Shown in pieces: positions 40,975-49,471 of a stretch of 64,000 bases of DNA. This DNA comes from Haloarcula marina. Lineage in GTDB: Archaea > Halobacteriota > Halobacteria > Halobacteriales > Haloarculaceae. Position 1 is the stretch's first letter; each line of letters starts with the position of its first letter. Location: the NCBI RefSeq assembly GCF_024218775.1, contig NZ_CP100404.1:1674001-1738000 (forward strand), read 5' to 3'. The translations under genes and the position numbers were made by a program. The notes under the pieces are model-generated. The model did not search any database and was not told the DNA's origin. It was given only the letters and a program-made list of their open reading frames with translations.

Positions 40975-41610
40975 TTAGGCATCCGTCGACCCGGCGGATG
41001 CGTCGGACCGGCGGAGGTACTCCTCACTCAGTGCCAGCGCCCCGCCGTAGACAACATAGGCGACGAGCGTCGAAACGACGACGGAAAGGCGGTCTAGAAC
41101 CGCACTCTCGGGAGCGACGGCGAGGCGGACGACGACCGACACCGACCACACGACGAGTCCGAATAATGCGCCGTGAAACAACCGCGAATCACCGGGCAAT
41201 AACCGTGCGAACGCCGGATACACAGTCGGCCAGGCCACGACGTACAGGACGCCGAACCAGAGCAGTCGGAGGACTGTCACGGCCGCCCTGGGCAGACGGA
41301 CGGCGGCTTCACCCGACAGCGGGAGAACGAGCGCGGCAAACGCGTACGCCCCTGTGACGCCGAGCACACTCTCGACGAAGACGAGGACTGCCGCCAACGC
41401 TGTCGTCGCGGCGACACCCACACCGGCCATCGTACGAACCCGACGCATTCCGTACCGCTTCGATTCGGGCGGTAAAAAGTATGCCTCGCGTTCCGAGAGG
41501 TACTGTCTCTCGAAGGGACCTTCGCCGGGAAGCGGCCCACTGCCCGAAACGAGGTAAGTTTCGCTTACGGATAGCGTTCCGTCGACGGATTGCAGTCGTG
41601 TCGTGGTCAC
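40975..41610 (-). CDS. Membrane protein of unknown function
   Basis: The proposed GTG at 41610 gives 211 residues. An N-terminal cytoplasmic part of ~60 (LQSVDGTLSVSETYLVSGSG, then EREAYFLPPESKRYGMRRV) precedes about four or five hydrophobic helices between ~65 and 200. The helices are rich in Ala, Val and Leu, and a short acidic tail follows. The frame remains open to 41784, but codon use there is worse. I do not recognise a family. It is transcribed divergently from the SMC-like gene, with about 190 bp between. Confidence 0.5.
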   Translation of the reverse strand: MTTTRLQSVDGTLSVSETYLVSGSGPLPGEGPFERQYLSEREAYFLPPESKRYGMRRVRTMAGVGVAATTALAAVLVFVESVLGVTGAYAFAALVLPLSGEAAVRLPRAAVTVLRLLWFGVLYVVAWPTVYPAFARLLPGDSRLFHGALFGLVVWSVSVVVRLAVAPESAVLDRLSVVVSTLVAYVVYGGALALSEEYLRRSDASAGSTDA

Positions 41611-41802
41611 GTCACTGTCTCTCTTCGTACCGCAACGGTCACCCTCATCGGGCACGCCGGGCGACTCCACCGACAACCGGTCGTGGAAAGGACACCTCGC
41701 CGGTGGGCAGGCCGCCGTACGTGGGTAGATAACGCTCGTACCGTTGTTAGTAACATTTGCCAAGGCGGAAGAATCATAATACAACAGCTACAAGCGGTGG
41801 CA

Positions 41803-43770
41803 ATGACACAATCTGTTCAAGATAGCAGAAAAGCGGTATTCGATGTCGAGAACGTCGGGGGTATCGACCAGACCAGCGTCGAGATACCGCCCGGCGTCAC
41901 CGTTCTGACTGGCAAGAACGCGACGAATCGTACCTCGTTCCTCCAGTCCATTATGGCCGCGATGGGGAGCACGAACGTCTCGATAAAGGGGGACGCCGAC
42001 GAAGCGCGCGTCGAACTGACGTACGACGGGGAGACGTACGAACGCACGCTCACTCGCGCGGGGACCGAAACCGTCGAGAAGAACGGTTCCGGATATCTGG
42101 AAGACCCGTCGGTCGCCGACCTCTTTTCGTTCCTCCTGGAGACGAACGAGGCCCGGCAGGCCGTTGCCGTCGGCGACGACCTTCGCGAACTCATCATGCG
42201 GCCGGTGGATACCGACGAGATTACCGCCGAGATAGAGCGCGTCGAACGCGAGAAAGGGGAGCTAAACGAGGAAATCGCGGCGCTCGAATCGCTGAAGCGT
42301 GAACTCCCCAACCTCGAACAGCGGCGCTCGAGGCTCCGCGACGAAATCGAAGAGACCGAAGCGGAACTCGCGGAAGTCGAAGAACAAATCGACGAGAGCG
42401 GCCGCGACGTCGAAGAGACCCGGCAGGAACAGGAGAAACTGGAGTCGAAACTCGACGAACTCCGCGAATGCCGCGCAGACCTCCGCTCGGTTCGGTCGGA
42501 CATCGACCGCCAGCAAGAGAGCATCGACGCCCTCCGCTCGGAACGGACCGAGTTGTCCGACGAACTCGAAGAGGCCGAGGCCGACGACGGCGACGACGTG
42601 GCGGGCATCGACGCTCGCATCGACCGCCTCCGCGAGGAGAAACGACAGCTCAACTCCGAGACGAACGACCTCCAGAGCGTCATCAACTTCAACGAGCAGA
42701 TGCTCGCGGGCGGCAACGACACCGTCGTCGACGCCGTCCAGTCCGACGGTGCGGGGACCACCGAAGACGGCGGCGACATCACCGAGCAACTGCTCTCGGA
42801 CGACGACTCCATCACCTGCTGGACGTGTGGGACCGGTGTCGACAGCGCGGACATCGAGCGCACGCTCGACCAACTGCGCGACCTCCGCAAGCAGAAGTTG
42901 AACGAGGTTTCCGGTCTGGAGGACGAACTCGCCGAGTTGAAGTCGAAACAGCGAGAGCGCCAACAGCGCCAACAGCGCATCCGCTCGGTCCAGCAGAAAC
43001 TCGACGACGTCGAGCGCGAAATCGAGACGCGCGAATCCCGACTTGAGGACCTCCGCGAGGACCGGTCGGATCTCACCGACGAGGTGGAAGCCCTCGAAGC
43101 GGAAGTCGAAGACCTTCGAACCGAGGACTTCGGCGACATCCTGGACCTCCACAAGGAGGCCAACCAGTTACAGTTCGAACTGGACGAGAAGGAGTCCGAA
43201 CTGGAGTCGCTGACCGAGGAGATCGAGTCCAAAGAAGAGCAGATCGTCGCGGAAGACGAACTTCGCGAGGAGCGCGACGAACTCGTCGACGAACTCACCG
43301 ACCTGCGGACTCGCATCGACCAGATAGAGTCCGAGGCCGTCGAACAGTTCAACGAGCACATGGAGGAGGTTCTCGACATCCTCGGCTACGACAACATCTC
43401 CCGCATCTGGATCGAACGCATCGAGACGACGGTCCGTGAGGGGCGGAAGAAAGTCGACAAGACGGTGTTCGAACTGCACGTCGTCCGGAGCACGGAGTCC
43501 GGCGCGGCCTACGAGGACACCGTCGACCATCTCTCGGAATCCGAGCGCGAGGTGACCGGCCTCATCTTCGCGCTCGCTGGGTATCTGGTCCACGACCTCT
43601 ACGAGGACGTGCCGTTCATGCTGCTCGACTCGTTGGAGGCCATCGATTCCGAGCGTATCGCGTCGCTGGTGGACTACTTCTCGGGGTATGCCGACCACCT
43701 CGTCGTCGCGCTCCTGCCCGAGGACGCGCAGGCGCTCTCGGACGACTACGCTCGCGTCGAGAGCATCTAA
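41803..43770 (+). CDS. sph3: SMC/Rad50-like coiled-coil protein with degenerate ATPase motifs (Sph3-like)
   Basis: The ATG at 41803, 27 nt after a CATAATAC box, gives 655 residues. The ends form an ABC-type head, and residues ~146-330 and ~345-545 are long coiled coils that meet at a zinc-hook-like CWTC (Cys339, Cys342). Each ATPase motif deviates: Walker A reads TGKNATNRTS (Arg43 where Lys is expected), the signature reads LSESE (from residue 577) instead of LSGGE, and Walker B reads FMLLDSLEA (Ser610 after Asp609). It fits the archaea-specific SMC-related group that includes haloarchaeal Sph proteins. The rdfA homologue converges on it with a gap of 8 bp, as I recall for the Haloferax shape genes. 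The exact paralogue name is inferred from that neighbour. Confidence 0.75.
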   Translation: MTQSVQDSRKAVFDVENVGGIDQTSVEIPPGVTVLTGKNATNRTSFLQSIMAAMGSTNVSIKGDADEARVELTYDGETYERTLTRAGTETVEKNGSGYLEDPSVADLFSFLLETNEARQAVAVGDDLRELIMRPVDTDEITAEIERVEREKGELNEEIAALESLKRELPNLEQRRSRLRDEIEETEAELAEVEEQIDESGRDVEETRQEQEKLESKLDELRECRADLRSVRSDIDRQQESIDALRSERTELSDELEEAEADDGDDVAGIDARIDRLREEKRQLNSETNDLQSVINFNEQMLAGGNDTVVDAVQSDGAGTTEDGGDITEQLLSDDDSITCWTCGTGVDSADIERTLDQLRDLRKQKLNEVSGLEDELAELKSKQRERQQRQQRIRSVQQKLDDVEREIETRESRLEDLREDRSDLTDEVEALEAEVEDLRTEDFGDILDLHKEANQLQFELDEKESELESLTEEIESKEEQIVAEDELREERDELVDELTDLRTRIDQIESEAVEQFNEHMEEVLDILGYDNISRIWIERIETTVREGRKKVDKTVFELHVVRSTESGAAYEDTVDHLSESEREVTGLIFALAGYLVHDLYEDVPFMLLDSLEAIDSERIASLVDYFSGYADHLVVALLPEDAQALSDDYARVESI

Positions 43771-43778
43771 GACCCGAC

Positions 43779-44393
43779 TCAGCTCTCGGCTTCGCAATCA
43801 CACCCGCCGCGTTCCAACAGTTCGGCGACGGAGTACTGGGCGTTGCAGTCTTCGCAGAACACGTCGACGCTGACGAACAGGCGGAAGTCGCCGAGCGTGA
43901 TTCGGTCAGTCTTCGACAACCGCTCGAGTTTCTCGCGAGAGACGACTTCCGTTCGGGTAGTCAGGCGCTCGATTTGTTCGCGTTCGCGTGCGACCTGTTC
44001 CTCGTCCGTCGCGTGGTCGTAGCTCGCGCCGCGAACGTCCTGTAGATAGCTCCGGATAGCCTGATAGGTCACGAAATCGCTGGTCAGCGAGTCCACGTCG
44101 ATACCGGCGTCTTCGAGGTCGCGTTTCGCGTCGGTGACACGACCGGCGCTGGCGTCGTCGTCGGTCAGTAGTCGGTAGTACATCTGGACGCCGTCGTCGA
44201 CGGTGTCCATCCCGTGGTCGCGCAGTTGACGACGGAGCAATTCCTTGTTGAACAGTTCCGCCAGCGCGCGGAGGCTCTTTCGTTCCTCTCCCTCTGCGGT
44301 CCAGTAGGCCTCCAGTTCGGCCCCGAACCCGTCGAGTTCGTAGGCGTCGATGAGACGACCCACTTTCGTCGTCGGTAACTCTTCGTTTGACAT
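43779..44393 (-). CDS. rdfA: Rod-determining factor RdfA homologue
   Basis: The 204-residue protein begins TTKVGRLIDAYELDGFGAELEAYW, which I recognise as the RdfA N-terminus. Helical segments with a RREQLRDHGM-like region follow (LLRRQLRDHGMDTV), and it ends with a zinc-ribbon-like cluster CEDC...CDC. In Haloferax volcanii RdfA is needed for rod shape and is encoded beside the SMC-like Sph3. Here too the two genes are neighbours, converging with 8 bp between stops. An ATATTT box about 35 nt upstream of the ATG supports the start. How the protein works is not known. Confidence 0.75.
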   Translation of the reverse strand: MSNEELPTTKVGRLIDAYELDGFGAELEAYWTAEGEERKSLRALAELFNKELLRRQLRDHGMDTVDDGVQMYYRLLTDDDASAGRVTDAKRDLEDAGIDVDSLTSDFVTYQAIRSYLQDVRGASYDHATDEEQVAREREQIERLTTRTEVVSREKLERLSKTDRITLGDFRLFVSVDVFCEDCNAQYSVAELLERGGCDCEAES

Positions 44394-44509
44394 ATAGAGT
44401 ATTTGTGGCCGGTGCTGAAATATGCCTTGCGTCTGTCTCGTTCGGTCGCGACGGTGGGCTCACCCCAGCGGACACTACCTTTATACTGTCTGTCTGAGTA
44501 ACATGTGGT

Positions 44510-45187
44510 ATGAACTACGAAATCACTCACCGACCGTCCTACGCCCAACTCGCACTCTCGCTGGAGCGGGGGGAGTCGGTCCGGGCCGAGGGCGGTGCGA
44601 TGGTCAGCCACACCGGGAACCTCGACGTGGAGACGAACGCCGAAGGCGGCCTGCTGAAGTCGCTGTCCCGGTCGGTCCTCGGCGGCGAGTCGTTCTTCAT
44701 GAACACCTTCACCGCGACGGACGACACCACGCTCAAACTGGCCCCCGCGCTGTCCGGCGACGTGCAGCACCACGAACTCGCCGACGAGACGCTGTACGTC
44801 CAGTCCACGTCGTTCATCGCCTCGGACCCGGCTATCGACGTCGACACGAAATTCGGCGGCGGAAAGACGTTCTTCGGTGGTGAAGGGCTCTTTCTGTTGA
44901 AACTCTCCGGAACCGGTCCCGCGTTCATCTCCAGTTACGGCGCAATCGACGAGATACACGTAGAGTCCGGCGAGACTGCCGTCGTCGACACCGGTCATAT
45001 CGTCGCCTTCGAGGAATCGCTCGACTTCTCCATTCAAAAGGTCGGCGGCATCAAGTCGACGCTGTTCAGCGGTGAGGGCCTCGTCTGCGAGTTCACGGGC
45101 GAAGGCACCGTCTGGACCCAGACTCGCAGTCCGGACGCCTTCCTCTCGTGGCTCATTCCGAAACTGCCGACGCAGAGCTCGAACTGA
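44510..45187 (+). CDS. AIM24/TIGR00266 family protein
   Basis: A 225-residue protein with the AIM24-type beta-rich fold: MVSHTGNLDVETNAEGGLLKSL, SFFMNTFTA, the Gly-rich GGKTFFGGEGLFLLKLSGTG, and HIVAFEESLDFSIQKVGG. The family is found from bacteria to mitochondria with unknown biochemistry; it forms a tubby-like or trimeric beta structure. A TTATACT box sits 29 nt before the ATG. It is transcribed divergently from rdfA, with ~115 bp between, and stands alone. Confidence 0.8.
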   Translation: MNYEITHRPSYAQLALSLERGESVRAEGGAMVSHTGNLDVETNAEGGLLKSLSRSVLGGESFFMNTFTATDDTTLKLAPALSGDVQHHELADETLYVQSTSFIASDPAIDVDTKFGGGKTFFGGEGLFLLKLSGTGPAFISSYGAIDEIHVESGETAVVDTGHIVAFEESLDFSIQKVGGIKSTLFSGEGLVCEFTGEGTVWTQTRSPDAFLSWLIPKLPTQSSN

Positions 45188-45263
45188 CCCGTTCCGGCGC
45201 CAATTCGGGAGGAGGAATTTCCGCTTTCGAGGGGATTTTACCGGATGTGTGACAACTTATCGC

Positions 45264-45716
45264 ATGAAATTTTTCGACGATATCGAGGTCGGTGACGCCG
45301 AGGAGTTCGGTGCGTACGACGTGACGAAAGCGGAGATAATCGAGTTCGGCGAGAAGTACGACCCCCAACCGTTCCACGTGGACGAAGGCGCGGCCGAGGA
45401 GTCGTTCTTCGGGGAGTTGGTGGCTTCGGGATGGCACACGGCGGCGATATGTATGCGGTTGAACGTCGACCGGACGAAGCAGTCCGAGATTGCCGCACGT
45501 GCTGGTGTCGGGGTCGACGCACTGCGCTGGCACGAACTGGTTCGTCCGGGAGATACGCTCTACCTCCGTACGGAAGTGCTCGAGAAACGTCCGTCCGACG
45601 GCCACTCCGACAGGGGGTACGTCACCGTTTCCATGGCGGGTGTGAATCAGAACGACGTAGTGGTCATCTCGTTCGAGGCGACTATCATCGTCGCGCGCGA
45701 CGTCGCGTCGCCGTGA
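45264..45716 (+). CDS. MaoC-like hotdog-fold hydratase
   Basis: The ATG at 45264 follows a GATTTTACC box by about 30 nt and gives 150 residues. The sequence FGEKYDPQPFHVDEGAAEES contains the R-hydratase catalytic motif (Asp and His of YDPQPFHVD). GELVASGWHTAAICMRL and RWHELVRPGDTLYLRTEV complete the MaoC hotdog fold. Such proteins hydrate or dehydrate enoyl-CoA thioesters, for example in beta-oxidation or 3-hydroxybutyrate metabolism; the specific substrate cannot be told. It stands alone and converges on the glycerate kinase gene. Confidence 0.85.
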   Translation: MKFFDDIEVGDAEEFGAYDVTKAEIIEFGEKYDPQPFHVDEGAAEESFFGELVASGWHTAAICMRLNVDRTKQSEIAARAGVGVDALRWHELVRPGDTLYLRTEVLEKRPSDGHSDRGYVTVSMAGVNQNDVVVISFEATIIVARDVASP

Positions 45717-45732
45717 CCGACGCTCCCGGGAG

Positions 45733-47097
45733 TCACTCCGGCGGCGGTGATTCGACCACGACCACCCGCAGGTCGTTGACGTTCGTCGTCGTCGGTCCCG
45801 TCTCGACGAGCGCGTCGTTGGCGTCCAGATACCCCTCCGCGTCGTTCTCGGCGAGGGCGCGTCGGGCCGCCGTCCGGTCGTCGACGGTACCGCCCGAGAC
45901 GAGTGCGCCCGCGTACGCCGAGTTGCCGTCGATGCCGTCGGTGTCGGCGCTCGCGACGACGACATCGTCCGCCGACCCGCGCGCGACCGCCCCGTGGCGC
46001 TCGATTGCGCAACTCAGCGCGAACTCCTGATTGGGGCCGCCGCGGCCGTCCCCGTCCCCGCGTATCGTCACCGTCGTCTCGCCGCCCGAGAGGAGCACCC
46101 CGGGCGGGTCGACCGGTTCGCCGACGGCGGCTGCGGACTCGGCGATGCCGACCACTACCTTCCCGGCCTCGCGTGCCTCGCCGCGGACGCGCGAACCCAG
46201 GACCAGCGGCGTGTAGCCGCGTTCCTCGGCGACTTCCGCGGCGGCCGACAGCGCCGTGTCGTTGTTCGCGAGGACGTGAATCTCGACGCCGTCGAGTGCG
46301 GGATCACCGGCTTTCGGTGTCTCGGGGTACGTCCCGTCCGCGCCGTCCGTCAATCGGCGGCGGACGGCGGACGGCACGTCGAGGTCGTACGTCTCGACGA
46401 CGTCGAGCGCATCTTCATACGTGGTGTCGTCGGCGACGAGTGGGCCGCTGGCGATGACGCTCAGGTCGTCGCCGATAACGTCGCTGAACAGCAGGCCCGC
46501 GACCCGTGCGTCGCCGAGTCGGTGGGCCAGTCGACCCCCCTTTATCGCCGAGAGATGCTTCCGGACGGCGTTTATCTCGTCTATCGACGCCCCGGCCCCG
46601 AGTAACGATTCGGTGACGGCCTGGAGGTCCGCCAGTTCGACGGGGTCCGCGGGGGCCGCCATCAGCGCGCTCCCGCCGCCGGTCACGACCGCGAGGACGA
46701 GGTCGTTCGGTCCCGCCGATTCGGCGAGTTCGAGCATCTGGCGCGTGCTCTCGACGCCCGACGCGGTCGGAACCGGGTGGTCGCCGTCGAGAACGCGCAC
46801 GCGGTCGGTCTCGACCGGGTTGTCCGTGACGACCGCTCCGTCGTCGATTCGGTCGCCTAAGACGGTCTCTAAGGCCGCCGCGACGTAGCCGGCGGCGTTG
46901 CCTCCGCCGAGAACGAGGACGCGGTCGAACGCCGAGAGGTCGTACGCCGAGTCCTGTACGCGGAGCACGTCGCCCGAGAGCGACACCCGTTCCGAGACGA
47001 CCCGGCGCGGGTCGGCCGCCTCGATGCCCGCTTCGAGGCAGTCGAGGGCCAGCGTCGCCGACGGCGTGGCCGGGAGCGTGTCGCGGTTCCGTATCAT
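45733..47097 (-). CDS. gckA: Glycerate 2-kinase (GckA, MOFRL/DUF4147)
   Basis: The 454-residue protein has both parts of the family. The DUF4147 domain contains VLVLGGGNAAGYVAAAL, VVTGGGSALMAAPAD and NAVRKHLSAIKGGRLAH; the MOFRL domain contains LLSGGETTVTIRGDGDGRGGPNQEFAL and ADTDGIDGNSAYAGALV. It phosphorylates D-glycerate at C2, feeding 2-phosphoglycerate to the lower glycolytic pathway. In haloarchaea GckA handles glycerate from fructose or other sources. It is divergent from the LarA-like gene (~120 bp gap), so a common role in hydroxyacid metabolism is possible. Confidence 0.85.
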   Translation of the reverse strand: MIRNRDTLPATPSATLALDCLEAGIEAADPRRVVSERVSLSGDVLRVQDSAYDLSAFDRVLVLGGGNAAGYVAAALETVLGDRIDDGAVVTDNPVETDRVRVLDGDHPVPTASGVESTRQMLELAESAGPNDLVLAVVTGGGSALMAAPADPVELADLQAVTESLLGAGASIDEINAVRKHLSAIKGGRLAHRLGDARVAGLLFSDVIGDDLSVIASGPLVADDTTYEDALDVVETYDLDVPSAVRRRLTDGADGTYPETPKAGDPALDGVEIHVLANNDTALSAAAEVAEERGYTPLVLGSRVRGEAREAGKVVVGIAESAAAVGEPVDPPGVLLSGGETTVTIRGDGDGRGGPNQEFALSCAIERHGAVARGSADDVVVASADTDGIDGNSAYAGALVSGGTVDDRTAARRALAENDAEGYLDANDALVETGPTTTNVNDLRVVVVESPPPE

Positions 47098-47219
47098 GGC
47101 TCTCTCAACCCGGCCCTGCTACATAGTTGCCACGGCGGGGAGCAACGAAACGTCGTTTCAGACTGTAACGACGCCACAGCGGACCGTACGCTTATGGCGC
47201 CCGCACGCGCCTCTGGAAC

Positions 47220-48554
47220 ATGGACCGCGAATCACTCTCCGTGCCCGAATCGGTCGTCCTGAACGCCACCGGCGACCAGCCGATACCGGAGATGGGCGTC
47301 GTCGAACAGGTCTGGGAGACGGACCCGATAGCTCCCGCGGACATCCCTGAATTGACCCGCCGCGCCGTCGAATCGCTCGACTGGTCGGGCGTCCCCGACG
47401 GCGGCGAGGTGGCAATCGGTGCGGGAAGTCGCGGCATCGCCAACCTCGCCGCAATCGTCGGCGGTGTCGTCGCTGCCGTCGACGGACTGGGGTACGACCC
47501 GTTCGTCTTCCCGGCGATGGGGAGTCACGGCGGCGCCACGGGCGAGGGCCAGCGGGAGAAACTCGAAGCGCTGGGCGTCACCGAAGACGCCATCGGCTGT
47601 GAGATTCGGTCAAGCATGGACGTAGTGGAGGTCGGTCGGACGGCCGAGCGAGACGTGCCGGTCGTCGCCGACGCTAACGCCGTCGGGGCCGACGCCATCC
47701 TCCCGGTCAACCGCGTCAAGCCCCACACGGACTTCGACGGGGACGTGGAGAGCGGCCTCTCGAAGATGCTCGTCATCGGGATGGGGAAACAGCGGGGCGC
47801 GAAAATCGCCCACGAGTGGGCCGTCGACTGGAGTTTCCGGAACATGATTCCCGAGATTACCGAGCAGTTGCTCGCCGAACTCCCGGTCGTCGGCGGCGTC
47901 GCCATCGTCGAGGACCAGCACGACGATACGGCGCTCGTCGAAGGAATTACGCCGGACGGCTTCCTCGACCGGGAGCGAGAACTGCTGAGGACGGCGTACG
48001 ACATCATGCCGACGATTCCGTTCGACGAACTTGACGTGGTCGTCGTCGACCGCTTCGGGAAGGACGTGAGCGGACAGGGGATGGACACGAACGTCATCGG
48101 CCGCCGGCCGTTCGCCATCAACGAACCGGCCCCCGAGTCGCCAGACATCAAACGCATCTTCGCCCGGAGTCTCACGGAGACGACGAAGGGCAACGCGATG
48201 GGGATGGGGTCGGCGGACTTCGTTCACGAGGCGGTCCTCCGCGAACTGGAAGCGGAGAAGACGCTCATCAACGCCATCACGGCAAGTACAGTCCGCGGCG
48301 TCCGCCTGCCGCCCGTGGTCGAGACGGACCGGGCCGGACTCGTCGCGTCGCTCTCGACTGGCGGCGTGGTCCCGGTCGCGGAGGCCCGCGTCATCCGGGT
48401 CACGGACACGATGCGACTCGACCGGATGTACGCGTCGTCGGCACTCGTCGACGAAGCGCGAGAGCGGTCGGACCTCCGGGTAGTCGCCGACCCGATGCCG
48501 GTCGAGTTCGACGAGGACGGCCAGTTTGCCGCGCCGACGCCTCACGAGAGTTGA
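47220..48554 (+). CDS. LarA-like DUF2088 (nickel-pincer-dependent lactate racemase family) protein
   Basis: The 444-residue protein has a DUF2088 core with AIGAGSRGIANLAAIVGG, FPAMGSHGGATGEGQREKL (the conserved His region of the LarA N-domain) and LPVNRVKPHTDFDGDVESG. It also has the SGQGMDTNVIG loop and a C-terminal domain with MGMGSADFVHEAVL. LarA relatives catalyse racemisation or epimerisation of 2-hydroxyacids with a nickel pincer cofactor; other DUF2088 proteins act on related acids. The cofactor-binding Lys is not certain. It pairs divergently with the glycerate kinase, which suggests the substrate could be glycerate, tartronate or lactate. Confidence 0.7.
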   Translation: MDRESLSVPESVVLNATGDQPIPEMGVVEQVWETDPIAPADIPELTRRAVESLDWSGVPDGGEVAIGAGSRGIANLAAIVGGVVAAVDGLGYDPFVFPAMGSHGGATGEGQREKLEALGVTEDAIGCEIRSSMDVVEVGRTAERDVPVVADANAVGADAILPVNRVKPHTDFDGDVESGLSKMLVIGMGKQRGAKIAHEWAVDWSFRNMIPEITEQLLAELPVVGGVAIVEDQHDDTALVEGITPDGFLDRERELLRTAYDIMPTIPFDELDVVVVDRFGKDVSGQGMDTNVIGRRPFAINEPAPESPDIKRIFARSLTETTKGNAMGMGSADFVHEAVLRELEAEKTLINAITASTVRGVRLPPVVETDRAGLVASLSTGGVVPVAEARVIRVTDTMRLDRMYASSALVDEARERSDLRVVADPMPVEFDEDGQFAAPTPHES

Positions 48555-48576
48555 GACGGCCGCGAGACGAGGACGG

Positions 48577-48924
48577 TCAGTCCTGCAAGACTTCGGCCAA
48601 CCGCGCCTCGCCGAGCGTATCCACCAACCGCGCGAGGTCGACCACGCGGTCCTCGCCGAGGGTGTCGACGAGTTCGCGTATCTCCTCGGGGTCGAACGTC
48701 CGGGCGACGTAGCCCAGATTCTCGACCATCTCGGTCGTCCGTTCGACGGCGTCCTCGTCCGGTGAGAGACTCAGCGGCCGGTTCGTGAATCGGCCGTCGG
48801 CGTTGTAGTAACAGAACCGCAGTTCAGCCCCGTCGGCGTCGTCTGGGTCGACCACCTGCACGACCCCGCGCCCCTCCTCCCACTCGTCCACCGTCACTTC
48901 GAGCAGCGTTTCGTATCGTGTCAT
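48577..48924 (-). CDS. Conserved hypothetical acidic protein (115 aa)
   Basis: The protein begins MTRYETLLEVTVDEWEEGRG and has a first half predicted as beta strands (VVQVVDPDDADGAELRFCYYNADG). The second half is helical and contains the repeated LVDTLGE(D/A)R segment (near residues 86 and 100). No domain is recognised. A TATTAC-like box 28 nt upstream and an AGGAG eight bases before the ATG both mark the start, so translation is probably leadered or mixed. Confidence 0.6.
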   Translation of the reverse strand: MTRYETLLEVTVDEWEEGRGVVQVVDPDDADGAELRFCYYNADGRFTNRPLSLSPDEDAVERTTEMVENLGYVARTFDPEEIRELVDTLGEDRVVDLARLVDTLGEARLAEVLQD

Positions 48925-49471
48925 GGTGAAGTCTCCTAACGCTGCCGTAATATTCGTACCGATTCAAAATAGTCGAACAATTGTATCCGATTGCGAGACG
49001 CAAGGAATGGTGGTTTTAGAAAGTACCATTCGATATCTCGCCGCACCGACGCCCACGCCGTCGGCGTCGATTCACCTTGCCGGGTAAGGACTTCGTACGT
49101 TCCACGGCCGTCGCGCCCTCGACCCCGCCTCGTACACGCCGACGCGGTAAGGCTCGCTTTCGAGAGCGCGCCCGAGAAGCAATCGGCACGGTACCAGATA
49201 ATACAACGCGTCGCGAAACCGAACTAACCTAACTGCATCCCAACCAGATTGAGGTGGTATCTAACCGTACGTAACACGAAACAACAACGTTGAGAGAGGT
49301 TTCAGAGAGATAATAATCTCTTTCTGCCGGGAGAGTGGCACAAACAGTAAAAATAGTCACAGATGTGTGGATTAAACTTGAATCGTCCACAAGAGGACGG
49401 TTCTATCACTGCACGAGAATATTTTCGGACCCGAAACAGCTATCAACGGTGTCACGCAGTGCCTATCCAAG
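48925..49471. other. 547-bp A/T-rich intergenic region with hairpin
   Basis: No gene is supported; frames lack codon bias. A hairpin with 7-bp arms CGACGCC/GGCGTCG (49047-49053 and 49063-49069) lies near its left third. A TACGTAACA copy sits at 49268-49276 and an AATATTTT box near 49424. The stretch from ~49210 to 49460 is markedly A/T-rich, consistent with promoters of the next gene. Confidence 0.5.

Noticed and set aside
41817-43379. Long minus-strand frame opposite the SMC-like gene
   Set aside because: It is a Ser/Arg-rich shadow of the coiled-coil coding sequence and has no family resemblance.
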